Below are positions 1 to 7,156 of a stretch of 20,562 nt of DNA, piece after piece. How positions within the stretch are numbered: position 1 is the first letter of the stretch; the number at the start of each line of letters is the position of its first letter. This DNA is from Anammoximicrobium sp032229885. Lineage in GTDB: Bacteria; Planctomycetota; Planctomycetia; Pirellulales; Pirellulaceae. Where the stretch lies: the NCBI GenBank assembly GCA_032229885.1, contig JAVYAJ010000102.1:1-20562 (forward strand), written 5' to 3'. The notes under the pieces are model-generated. The model had not been told where the DNA came from, made no database searches, and worked only from the letters and a program-made list of their open reading frames with translations. Both the position numbers and the translations under genes were made by a program.

Positions 1-394
1 CCGCCCGCCAATCGCAGCGTTCACTCTATCTGCTTTCTCTCTCGACCGAACTACTGTAGCGGAGAGCCGCCCAGACGTCCATTGGCCGACATGACAGCCT
101 TGGCCGACATGACAGGCTGCCCTCCGCCCGCTCGACCCGGCCATCCGGCGAGGCGCGCCGTTGCCAGCGGGACACGCGATACAGTAGACTGGCCGCCGAT
201 ACCCGCAAGGCCGAGACACGCCACGGTCGGCGAGCAGGCCATGAATCGGCGGCTCGCAAGCCGATCACAGCGACAACCGCGGCGGTTCGCCGGCCACCCG
301 CACCGAGCGGATCGCGGCCCGAAGACGTGCGAGAGACCGCCTGGGCGCGTCGGGCATCGTTACGGAACACGAGTTGAAGGGCTGGCAACCGAGC
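1..394. other. Left-edge region without a convincing gene
   Basis: No reading frame here resembles a known protein. The long minus-strand frame is the antisense of the ferrochelatase gene, and the plus-strand frame from 82 overlaps the ferrochelatase start in another frame. The only structure seen is a perfect two-copy tandem repeat of 16 bases with an 18-base period (82-97 and 100-115). The promoter of the ferrochelatase gene is presumably here, but no clear -35/-10 pair stands out. Confidence 0.5.
82..115. repeat. Short tandem repeat, two copies, 18-base period
   Basis: The 16-base string TTGGCCGACATGACAG occurs at 82-97 and again at 100-115, separated by CC. It lies upstream of the ferrochelatase gene. 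Its role is unknown; it could be replication slippage or a paired binding site. Confidence 0.7.
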
Positions 395-1474
395 ATGACA
401 GACAGTCGCTACGACGCCTTGTTGGTCGTATCCTTTGGGGGACCCGAGCACCGAGACGAGGTGATCCCGTTTCTGGAAAACGTGCTGCGAGGCACCCGTG
501 TTCCGCGCGAGCGACTGTTGGAGGTCGCGGAACATTATTACCACTTTGACGGAATTAGTCCGATCAACGCCCAGGTGCGCGAGCTGGTGACGGCTCTGGC
601 GGCCGAGCTTCGACGTCATCAGATCGAGTTGCCGATCTACTGGGGCAACCGCAACTGGCATCCCTTGTTGGACGATACGTTGCGGCGGATGAAGGCGGAT
701 GGCCGGCGTCGCGCCTTGGCTTTCGTCACGTCGGCCTACGGTTCCTACGCCGGATGCCGCCTGTACCTCGAGAGCATCGATTCGGCTCGCGCGGCGCTCG
801 GCCCCGACGCGCCGACGGTCGACAAACTGCGTCTGTTCTACAACCATCCCGGGTTTATCGAGGCGGCCGCGGCGCGGGTTCGCGAAGCGCTGGCGTCGTT
901 TCCCGTCGAGCGGCGAGACGCGGTTCACATCCTATACACGGCGCACAGCATTCCGACCAGCATGGCCGAGAACTGCGATTACGAGCGTCAGTTGACCGAG
1001 ACCGGCGCGCTGATCGCCCAAATGTTGGCCCAACCGGACGCTGGCTCGCCGACGGATTGCAATGCCGACCGCGGGCTGCGATGGCAACTGGCCTACCAAA
1101 GCCGCAGCGGGCCGCCCCAACAACCGTGGCTCGGGCCGGACATCGGCGACGCCATCCGGCAGTTGGCCGGTCGCGCGGATGTCGGCGGCGTGGTGATCGC
1201 GCCGATCGGCTTTCTGTCAGACCACTGCGAGGTTCAGTATGACTTGGATGTCGAAGCCCGCGGGTTGTGCGACGCGCTGGGGCTGCCGATGGTCCGCGCA
1301 GGCACGGTCGGCACGCACCCACGTTTGGTGAGCATGATTCGCGAGTTGATCGAGGAACGCCTGGATCCGTCTCGGCCCAAGTCGACGTGTGGCCGCTTCG
1401 GCCCGGCTCCGGACGTCTGCCCGCCGGACTGCTGTCTCCCTCTGGCAAATCGGCCGCCGAGGCACGTAGAATGA
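395..1474 (+). CDS. hemH: Ferrochelatase (probably coproporphyrin ferrochelatase) with C-terminal cysteine cluster
   Basis: Inserts ferrous iron into a porphyrin in the last steps of haem synthesis. The 359-residue protein shows family hallmarks: VVSFGGPE near the N terminus, YWGNRNWHP at about 82-90, the catalytic-histidine motif TAHSIPTSM (His184), and GFLSDHCEVQYDLD carrying the acidic active-site Glu279. The NRNW segment and the VTSAYGSYAGC segment resemble actinobacterial-type enzymes, which act on coproporphyrin III, so the cpfC role is likely but inferred. Cys121 plus Cys332, Cys342, Cys346 and Cys347 match the pattern of ferrochelatases known to hold a [2Fe-2S] cluster. I chose ATG 395; an in-frame TTG at 374 would add 7 residues, and neither has a strong ribosome binding site. 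The next gene on the same strand starts about 200 bases downstream. Confidence 0.9.
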   Translation: MTDSRYDALLVVSFGGPEHRDEVIPFLENVLRGTRVPRERLLEVAEHYYHFDGISPINAQVRELVTALAAELRRHQIELPIYWGNRNWHPLLDDTLRRMKADGRRRALAFVTSAYGSYAGCRLYLESIDSARAALGPDAPTVDKLRLFYNHPGFIEAAAARVREALASFPVERRDAVHILYTAHSIPTSMAENCDYERQLTETGALIAQMLAQPDAGSPTDCNADRGLRWQLAYQSRSGPPQQPWLGPDIGDAIRQLAGRADVGGVVIAPIGFLSDHCEVQYDLDVEARGLCDALGLPMVRAGTVGTHPRLVSMIRELIEERLDPSRPKSTCGRFGPAPDVCPPDCCLPLANRPPRHVE

Positions 1475-1668
1475 AGGGCGTTCTGGATTTGGGCTTCGCC
1501 GCGCCCGCCCGGCATCCGTCACGTGCGAGCGACGTGCCCGCGTGTGCCTCGCGTTCGCACCGACGATCTGGCTGCTCGCACTTTCGTTCGTCGCCGCGCG
1601 CGTGATCGAGCGTGAACACGAGTCTCCCGTGAATCCATGGATCCCACCGCTCGTTCGAGGACGGCAAG

Positions 1669-3582
1669 TTGACCAGCAGCATCATGATCGACAACCGAGT
1701 CAGCGGCGAACCCGGGGTTGCCACCGCACACGTACCCACCGCGTCGCGACGTCGTCGCACGTCGCACTTGAAGCAAATCCCGCGGGAACGGGCCGATCGC
1801 GAGCGAATCCGGGAGGCCAGCGTCCGCGCGGCCGCGCGGTTGGACAAATCGCATCCGCTGTCCAAGGACGAGATGGAGCAGTTGGCGCGCGACGTGCTAG
1901 ATGAACTCGGACTCGCCGAGGGCTACGTCGGTTGGACCATGGTGGCTCTGGCGTCCGAGTTCTGGCGCGATCAGGTCGCCGCGATCCCGCCCGAACGTCG
2001 GCTGCTCTTGTTGCCTCACTGCCTGCGGCCGACCGCGGGTTGTCCCGGCGAATACAGCGAGTTCGGCTTGGATTGCGGCTCGTGTCGCGCGTGCGAGGTC
2101 GCCGATTTTCGCGAGACGGCCGAGCGTCTGGGATACCGGGTCATCGTGGCGGAAGGGTCGCCGGTGGCGATGAAGATCATCGTGGGCGGCTTTGTGGACG
2201 CGATCATTGGGGTCGCCTGCCTGAACGTCCTCGAGAAGGCGATCGACAAGATCTTGCTGGCCGGCATTCCGTGCTTGGCGGTCCCGTTGCTGTCGAGCGA
2301 CTGTCGCCACACGTCGGTCGACGCGGATTGGGTCGACGAGATGATCCGTGTACGGCGGACGCAGCCCGTGTCGCAGACCGCGACGTATGTCCATCTGCTG
2401 CGCGGCGCCGCCGAGTTGTTCGCGCCCGCCGAATTGGAACGCTTGGCCGACCGTCGTCGTGGCGGCCCGCGGCTGGCTGACGAGACGGGCGCCGACTTGG
2501 CGGCGCTCGAGCCGATCGCCGCCACCGAAACGTTGGCGCTCGATTTTTTGATGCGCGGCGGGAAATACTCGCGACCGTTCATCACGCTGGCCGTGTACGA
2601 CGCTTTGACCGGCGGCCACGGGACCACGCCCGACGGCGCCGCCCGGGTGACTGGATTTGCCGACTGGGTGAAACGCACGGCCCTGTCGATCGAAGCGTTT
2701 CATAAGGCGTCGCTGATCCACGACGACATCGAAGACGACGACGCTTTCCGCTACGCCAAGCCGGCCATGCACCGCAGGCACGGCGTACCGACGGCGTTGA
2801 ACGTCGGCGACTATCTGATCGGCTTGGGGTATCGGCTGGTCAGCCGCGAGGCGCATGGCCTGGGCCCCGACGCCGTAGCCGACATCCTCGATTGTCTCGC
2901 TCGGTCGCACATGCGCTTATGCGAAGGCCAAGGCGCCGAACTCGTGTGGCGCGACGCGCGAGATAAACGGCTCAAACCGCTCGATGCCCTGACGATCTAC
3001 GCCCTGAAGACGGCCCCCGCGTTCGAGGCGGCCCTGTATTGCGGCGCGCGGCTGGCCGGGCCGTGCGACGGCTACGCCGAACCGCTGCGCCAGTTCGCGC
3101 GACACTTGGGCGTAGCCTTCCAGATCCAGAACGACCTGAACGACTGGCTGGGCGACACCCACAACAAGATGGCGGCCGGAACGGACTCGATCGGCGGCCG
3201 CCCCACGCTGTTGTGGGCGCTGGCGCTCGAAGCGCTCGACGGCGACGATCAACAGCGGTTGCTCGATCTGGTCGACGACGCTTCGCTGTCGGAGAACGAA
3301 CGTCTCGAACGGATTCGCCAGGCATACCTCCGGGCGGGCGTGTTCGAGAAAGCCCACGCCCTGGTCGAAAAATACCAGCAACGCGCCGCCGCCCTGGTCG
3401 CAGAGATCGCGCCCCCGGACCTTCAGCGGCTGCTTGCCTACTTGCTTCAGACCGTTCTAGAGCCCGCGGAAGGACAGGATGGCCTGCCCGTCGCACGGCC
3501 GAGGTGCGCCGAGCCCTTGCAGCTCGTCCAGATCGCGCAGAATGTACGGTCAGGGCCTAGCGGACCTAGGACGGTGCCCTAG
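1669..3582 (+). CDS. Fusion protein: DUF116-like cysteine-rich domain plus polyprenyl diphosphate synthase
   Basis: A 637-residue cytoplasmic protein with two domains. Residues about 60-255 look like DUF116: LLLPHCLRP (Cys118), Cys125, then CGSCRAC (Cys136, 139, 142), followed by a GVACLNVLEK-type hydrophobic segment. The cysteine spacing suggests a metal or Fe-S site. Residues about 280-600 are a trans-isoprenyl diphosphate synthase: GGKYSRP (substrate-binding Lys/Arg), the first Asp-rich motif DDIED (352-356), KPAMHRRHGVPTALNVGD, and KTAP. The second Asp-rich motif reads NDLND (488-492) where DDxxD is usual. The synthase should join isopentenyl diphosphate to an allylic diphosphate; product length cannot be told. 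The start is TTG 1669 or ATG 1684 (codon 6). The last ~35 residues are low-complexity and may not be conserved. DUF116 function is not established, so the joint role is unknown. Confidence 0.88.
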   Translation: MTSSIMIDNRVSGEPGVATAHVPTASRRRRTSHLKQIPRERADRERIREASVRAAARLDKSHPLSKDEMEQLARDVLDELGLAEGYVGWTMVALASEFWRDQVAAIPPERRLLLLPHCLRPTAGCPGEYSEFGLDCGSCRACEVADFRETAERLGYRVIVAEGSPVAMKIIVGGFVDAIIGVACLNVLEKAIDKILLAGIPCLAVPLLSSDCRHTSVDADWVDEMIRVRRTQPVSQTATYVHLLRGAAELFAPAELERLADRRRGGPRLADETGADLAALEPIAATETLALDFLMRGGKYSRPFITLAVYDALTGGHGTTPDGAARVTGFADWVKRTALSIEAFHKASLIHDDIEDDDAFRYAKPAMHRRHGVPTALNVGDYLIGLGYRLVSREAHGLGPDAVADILDCLARSHMRLCEGQGAELVWRDARDKRLKPLDALTIYALKTAPAFEAALYCGARLAGPCDGYAEPLRQFARHLGVAFQIQNDLNDWLGDTHNKMAAGTDSIGGRPTLLWALALEALDGDDQQRLLDLVDDASLSENERLERIRQAYLRAGVFEKAHALVEKYQQRAAALVAEIAPPDLQRLLAYLLQTVLEPAEGQDGLPVARPRCAEPLQLVQIAQNVRSGPSGPRTVP

Positions 3583-3702
3583 GAGCCTGTCTGAGTATTC
3601 GACAATACCACAACAGGTTGTGTTGCTAGCGATCTCACCGCCACAATATGTTGTGGATCGAGCCCAATTCTTGGACAGACTCCCTGGGGCGATGCCCTAG
3701 GA
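3575..3702. mobile_element. Small MITE-like element with imperfect terminal inverted repeats and flanking 10-base direct repeat
   Basis: The 10-base string TGCCCTAGGA occurs at 3575-3584 and 3693-3702. Just inside are imperfect inverted ends: 3582-3599 and the reverse complement of 3666-3683 agree at 14 of 18 positions. The interior has two small hairpins: CACAAC-AG-GTTGTG (3609-3622) and CCACAA-TATG-TTGTGG (3641-3656). There is no coding capacity. The left end overlaps the stop of the polyprenyl synthase gene, and the right end abuts the point where the RHS fragment is cut off. Inference: a non-autonomous insertion or a residual IS end. Confidence 0.5.
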
Positions 3703-4106
3703 TTGTCGATCAGCGTCCACAGAATATCGCCGGTTGCACGTTCATCGGCAAGCACCATGTCGATGGCCGCGCCGTGCAGGTAGCGGTTCTGGCCGTCGCC
3801 GTTGTCAGCCATCAAGAGCGCCACGTGCTGGCCGTCGTAGATCAGTCGCTGCGTTTCGTCGATAGCTGTATCGCCGTCCACATCCACCGCTCGACCAATT
3901 AGCGGGTCGAACGCGTCGTACGCGTGCTCGACTTTCTGCGCCAGCGTGCCCGCGTTGCTCTTGAGACTCACGCTCGTCAGCCGATTGCCGTGGTCCCCGG
4001 CGCATTCGACCGTCTTGTCGTCGGCCGGATCATTCGAGATGCGCACGTTACTGAGCGTGTTGCCTTCGGCATCGTACGTGTAATGGAACGTGTCGTCACT
4101 CGTCAT
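3703..4106 (-). pseudogene. Truncated RHS/YD-repeat protein fragment
   Basis: The minus-strand frame encodes about 130 residues of RHS-repeat type. It has a YD repeat near its start (HYTYDAEGNTLS), then an RHS-core-like stretch with RLIYDGQHVALL, RYLHGAAIDMVLADE and DILWTLIDN. In intact RHS proteins WTLxDN is followed by a conserved LGTVRD-type sequence. Here the similarity stops at about 3703, where the inverted-repeat element begins, and the frame then runs through that element to a stop at 3579. Upstream the frame stays open only to a stop near 4138. Both ends are therefore missing: full RHS proteins exceed 1000 residues and no signal peptide or toxin domain remains. It is a gene relic, probably not expressed. 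Confidence 0.65.
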
Positions 4107-4672
4107 CCGGAAACATCCGCCCGTGCGCGGGATTTAATCTTCGTGCCACAGCATCCAGCACATTGGGCCAACGGATGTTCTGCATGCGGTTCCTCAGCGT
4201 CTGGGCTCGGCCGAAATCTTCGATCCAAGGAAAACTGTTGTCATACCGTTCGTATTGCAGGCCGTCTTGGTCCGTTCTTGCACTTGCGCAGCCGACGTTG
4301 CCGTTCGAGTCGCTTGGTCTCTCGGTTGCGATAGATTTCGTAGCTCTTGCAGGGCTCGACACAAGTCAAGACGCCAATCAGCCCCGTTTCAATCCCGTCC
4401 TCGATCGCGATCTGACGGGCATATTCGTCCTTGTGAATCTGAGACGACGGCAGATACTTGACCGGCCGATCGGCTCGACGGGCCGCGGCCAGCGAAGCAT
4501 CGATCAACCGTTCGGTCATGGCTTGGCCGTGCTCACCGAACTCCTGCACCCGAACCCCGACGCGACTGAGGTAACCCATCATGCCATTGACGAAACTGAG
4601 CACCCGCAAGGCGCCTCGAAACACGAGCCGATCCCAGCCACTCAGTTCCCCGATGACATGAGCGGCGTTCGT
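4096..4672 (-). pseudogene. Internally deleted copy of a planctomycete-type hypothetical gene
   Basis: Two minus-strand frames together look like one protein family that I recall as a multicopy hypothetical in planctomycete genomes; this is recall, not a search. The first part (4672 down to about 4280) reads HVIGELSGWDRLVFRGALRV, then VQEFGEHGQ, VKYLPSSQIHKDEYARQIA, IGVLTCVEPCKSYEIYRNRE and LRKC. The second part, in another frame (about 4275 to 4096), reads QYERYDNSFPWIEDFGRAQ, then WPNVLDAVARRLNP. Between LRKC and QYERYDN the expected central stretch of about 40 residues is absent and the frame changes, so a deletion is likely. An in-frame TAG at 4673 cuts off the N terminus. No function is known; its habit of occurring in many copies suggests an association with mobile DNA. 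Confidence 0.6.
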
Positions 4673-5444
4673 CTAGCCAACTCAGCCCCGCGCCCCCCTC
4701 AGCGACCCCAGCGCAGTTTCGCAGTCCGTCGACGCACCGAGCCCTGGTCTGGATCCACCTTTCACGGCGTTTCGAATCGACTTGGGTTGTCACTCTATTT
4801 GGTTGGGGCCGAGCAAAGTGAAGCCGCGCTGCAGACTACTGCCAGAAATCAGAATTGATGGGAAAGAACGGCAAACCGTCCCGGAATACCAGATGACCGA
4901 GGTGGATACAGCACAACCGAAATGCGAAAAGGTCGGGCGGCGACCACAAGGAAGTACGCTGTCCCGGAGGGACGCGCTCGGTCGCGGCCACGGCAGTCCG
5001 TCACGACCGCTCGGGTGCGGCCACGACAGAGCGTGGCCCTCCAGGCGGCCACTCGGTTACGATCACGCGTAGAGCGCGGCGCCAGGCGGCCGCCTGAGTG
5101 CGGCCGCGACAGAACGTGGCCCCCCATCGTTGCATAGGCTTGCCGCGAGAGATACGCTTCAGGTTGATTACCTTGATAATCATTGTCCGCAGTGGGTGGT
5201 GAACTCGAACTTGTGGCACCACTGGCGTACTGTCGACACGGCCCGCTCGAAATGGTCGATGGACGACACGCGGACAAGTCGTGGATCGGCAGTCCGAGCG
5301 TTCGACTGGTCCGAATCGGGTCGAGTTTAGAGATGGTGTGAATTGTACCAAGGGTGGCCGACGGGCGCTCGGGCTGCCAGTCGCAGTCCGTGTCGAGCTT
5401 CGCCTAGGGCAACCATCGATGGTCGGCTTGAAGGAGGGTTCGTT
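4673..5444. repeat. About 770 bases without a gene, with imperfect GC-rich repeats
   Basis: No reading frame here looks like a protein. A 29-base unit at 5015-5043 recurs with few changes at 5098-5126, and a partial relative begins near 4979. The first unit can form a hairpin with stems GCCACG and CGTGGC. The region lies between the broken hypothetical gene and the secreted propeller gene, so the latter's promoter should be at its right end. Reads as decayed intergenic DNA. Confidence 0.5.
5431..5438 (+). promoter_or_regulatory. Ribosome binding site deciding the start of the secreted propeller gene
   Basis: AAGGAGGG lies 6 bases before ATG 5445. The frame is open 34 codons further upstream, but the match to the 16S anti-Shine-Dalgarno sequence and the signal peptide that follows fix the start at 5445. 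Confidence 0.85.
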
Positions 5445-6842
5445 ATGCGAATGCGCGCAGTGCTTCGATTGTTGACGGCGACGATCGTTCTGCTGGGAGA
5501 CTGCGTCACGGGCCAATCCGCGACGCCGCCGTGTTGTATCCAGGTTGTCGAGTCGGGGACGGACTGGCCGGTGCCGCTCGTCGAACTGCGGACTACGCAC
5601 CAGGTGCGGTTCGTCACGGACAACGCCGGCGTGATCGCGTTCGATTTGCCCGAGCTGATGGGACGCCTGACGTGGTTCGAAGTCATCGGTCACGGGTACG
5701 AGGCGCCCAAAGACGGGTTTGGGTTCCACGGCGTGCGTTTCACGCCGAAGCCCGGCGAGACCGTTCGCGTCGAGGTCAAACGGACAAGCGTCGCGCGACG
5801 GCTCGGGCGACTGACGGGCGCGGGGATCTTTGCCGAAAGCCAAAAGTTGGGGCGCGAGCTCGATTGGCGCGAGTCGGGTGTCGTCGGTTGCGACAGCGTA
5901 CAGAACGCAGGCCATCGGGACCGCATGTTCTGGCTATGGGGCGATACGACCATGCCGGAGTATCCACTGGGCATCTTTCACGGCACCGGCGCCACGACGG
6001 CGATTCAGCCTTTGACCCGGTTCGAGCCGCCGCTGCGGCTCCGCCTGGACTACTTTGCCGACGCCCAAGGCCGGCCGCGGGGCGTGGCCCCGATGCCCGG
6101 CCCTGGCCCCACGTGGCTGACCGGGTACGTCAGCCTGCGCGACAAGTCCGGCGCCGCGCGCTTGGTGGCTTCGTATGCCAAGATCAAGCCGGGTACGATG
6201 GAGGCGTACGAAACCGGACTGTGCATCTGGAATGACACGACCGACGTGTTCGAGCACCTGCGCACCGTCTGGACCAAGTCGGACCAATCGCCCACGCCGC
6301 CGCGTATGCCAGAAGGTCACCCGAATCTGTGGACGGACGCGCAGGGCCGCCAGTGGATCTTGTTCGGCGATCCGTTTCCCGCGCTTCGCTGTCCGGCCAG
6401 TTTCGAGGCTTGGCAGGACGCGGCGACGTGGGAAACGCTCGAACCGCAAGAAAGTCTGGTCAGCGCGGCCGATGGCCAGCCGGTCAAGCCGCATCGCGGT
6501 TCGATCGCCTGGAACCCTTGGCGCAAGCGGTGGGTTGCCGTGTTCGGGCAGATCTTCGGCCAGCCATCACTGTTGGGCGAACTGTGGTACGCCGAAGCCG
6601 ACGCGCCGACCGGCCCGTGGGGCAAGGCGGTCAAGGTCGTCACCCACGAGAATTATACGTTCTACAACCCGCGGCTCCATCCCGAGTTCACGCCTCCAGA
6701 CCAGCCGATCCTGCTGTTCGAAGGCACCTATACGATGTTGTTCAGCGACAACAAACGGCCGACGCCCCGCTTCGACTATAACCAAGTTTTGTACCGTCTG
6801 GATCTGGATGATCCGGCTTTGCGACCGGCGCACGGCGAATGA
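5445..6842 (+). CDS. Secreted beta-sandwich plus beta-propeller-like protein of unknown function
   Basis: I do not recognise a named family. The 465-residue protein starts with a basic, hydrophobic signal peptide (MRMRAVLRLLTATIVLLG, likely cleaved after GQSA), so it is exported. Residues about 27-115 (QVVESGTDWPVPLVELRT, VRFVTDNAGVIAFDLPEL, TPKPGETVRVEVKRT) look like a transthyretin or carboxypeptidase-regulatory-type beta sandwich. The rest has repeated strand patterns rich in W, D and G (MFWLWGDTTMPEYPLGIF, WTDAQGRQWILFGDPFP, GSIAWNPWRKRWVAVFGQ, GELWYAEADAPTGPWG, YNPRLHPEF), like five-bladed glycosidase-type propellers (GH43/GH117-like) or DUF4185-like proteins. A carbohydrate-related role is inference. 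It converges with the Asp-box gene downstream; no operon partner is seen. Confidence 0.83.
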   Translation: MRMRAVLRLLTATIVLLGDCVTGQSATPPCCIQVVESGTDWPVPLVELRTTHQVRFVTDNAGVIAFDLPELMGRLTWFEVIGHGYEAPKDGFGFHGVRFTPKPGETVRVEVKRTSVARRLGRLTGAGIFAESQKLGRELDWRESGVVGCDSVQNAGHRDRMFWLWGDTTMPEYPLGIFHGTGATTAIQPLTRFEPPLRLRLDYFADAQGRPRGVAPMPGPGPTWLTGYVSLRDKSGAARLVASYAKIKPGTMEAYETGLCIWNDTTDVFEHLRTVWTKSDQSPTPPRMPEGHPNLWTDAQGRQWILFGDPFPALRCPASFEAWQDAATWETLEPQESLVSAADGQPVKPHRGSIAWNPWRKRWVAVFGQIFGQPSLLGELWYAEADAPTGPWGKAVKVVTHENYTFYNPRLHPEFTPPDQPILLFEGTYTMLFSDNKRPTPRFDYNQVLYRLDLDDPALRPAHGE

Positions 6843-6891
6843 GCCGGTCGCGGCCGCGCCGGGCATGCGACGCGCGCCCGCGCCTTGCGCC

Positions 6892-6909
6892 GCGCCGACC
6901 GATCGGCGC
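6892..6909. terminator. Possible terminator hairpin between convergent genes
   Basis: GCGCCGA and TCGGCGC form a perfect 7-base-pair stem around the loop CCGA, about 50 bases past the stop of the + strand propeller gene. There is no T run after it, so intrinsic termination is only a possibility. Confidence 0.3.
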
Positions 6910-7009
6910 AGCGTGGCGTGGAGCGAACCACCGGCGCGCAGCGCGGCGTCTTATGCCGCACGCGGGTGATCGCGAAACGCAAGCCGCAGCCTGCGCGAGA
7001 GACTCGGGT

Positions 7010-7098
7010 ATTCCCTCGCTCACGCTTCGGTTAACGAGTGATTCCCTCGCTTACGCTTCGGGTTACTCAGTGACCCGCGCGTTTACGCTCCGGGTTAC
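7010..7098. repeat. Degenerate tandem repeat, three units of about 31 bases
   Basis: Units at 7010-7040, 7041-7072 and 7073-7098 share the core TCGCTTACGCTTCGGGTTAC with changes; the third is shorter and more diverged. It lies in the spacer between two convergent genes. Function unknown. Confidence 0.65.
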
Positions 7099-7156
7099 GA
7101 TCGAACGTGGCATCCTCGACAGCGTGCGGTATCGTTCGGGTCCGTCAAGCCGCGGT

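Larger units (their letters stand above)
6843..7156. other. Intergenic region between two convergent genes, with repeats
   Basis: A 314-base spacer between two convergent stop codons. It holds a small GC hairpin (6892-6909) and a degenerate tandem repeat of about 31 bases (7010-7098). No gene is seen. A bidirectional terminator would be expected here, but no hairpin with a T tract is present. Confidence 0.6.

Noticed and set aside
26..928. Long minus-strand open frame (300 codons) over the left edge and the ferrochelatase gene
   Set aside because: Antisense to a clear ferrochelatase, Arg/Gln-rich and without recognisable motifs; an effect of high GC.
855..2910. Two long minus-strand frames (855-1865 and 1897-2910)
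   Set aside because: Both are mostly antisense to the ferrochelatase and DUF116-prenyl synthase genes and look like composition artefacts.
4163..4858. Plus-strand frame of 231 codons
   Set aside because: Its opposite strand carries recognisable pieces of a planctomycete-type protein family, so this frame is the shadow.
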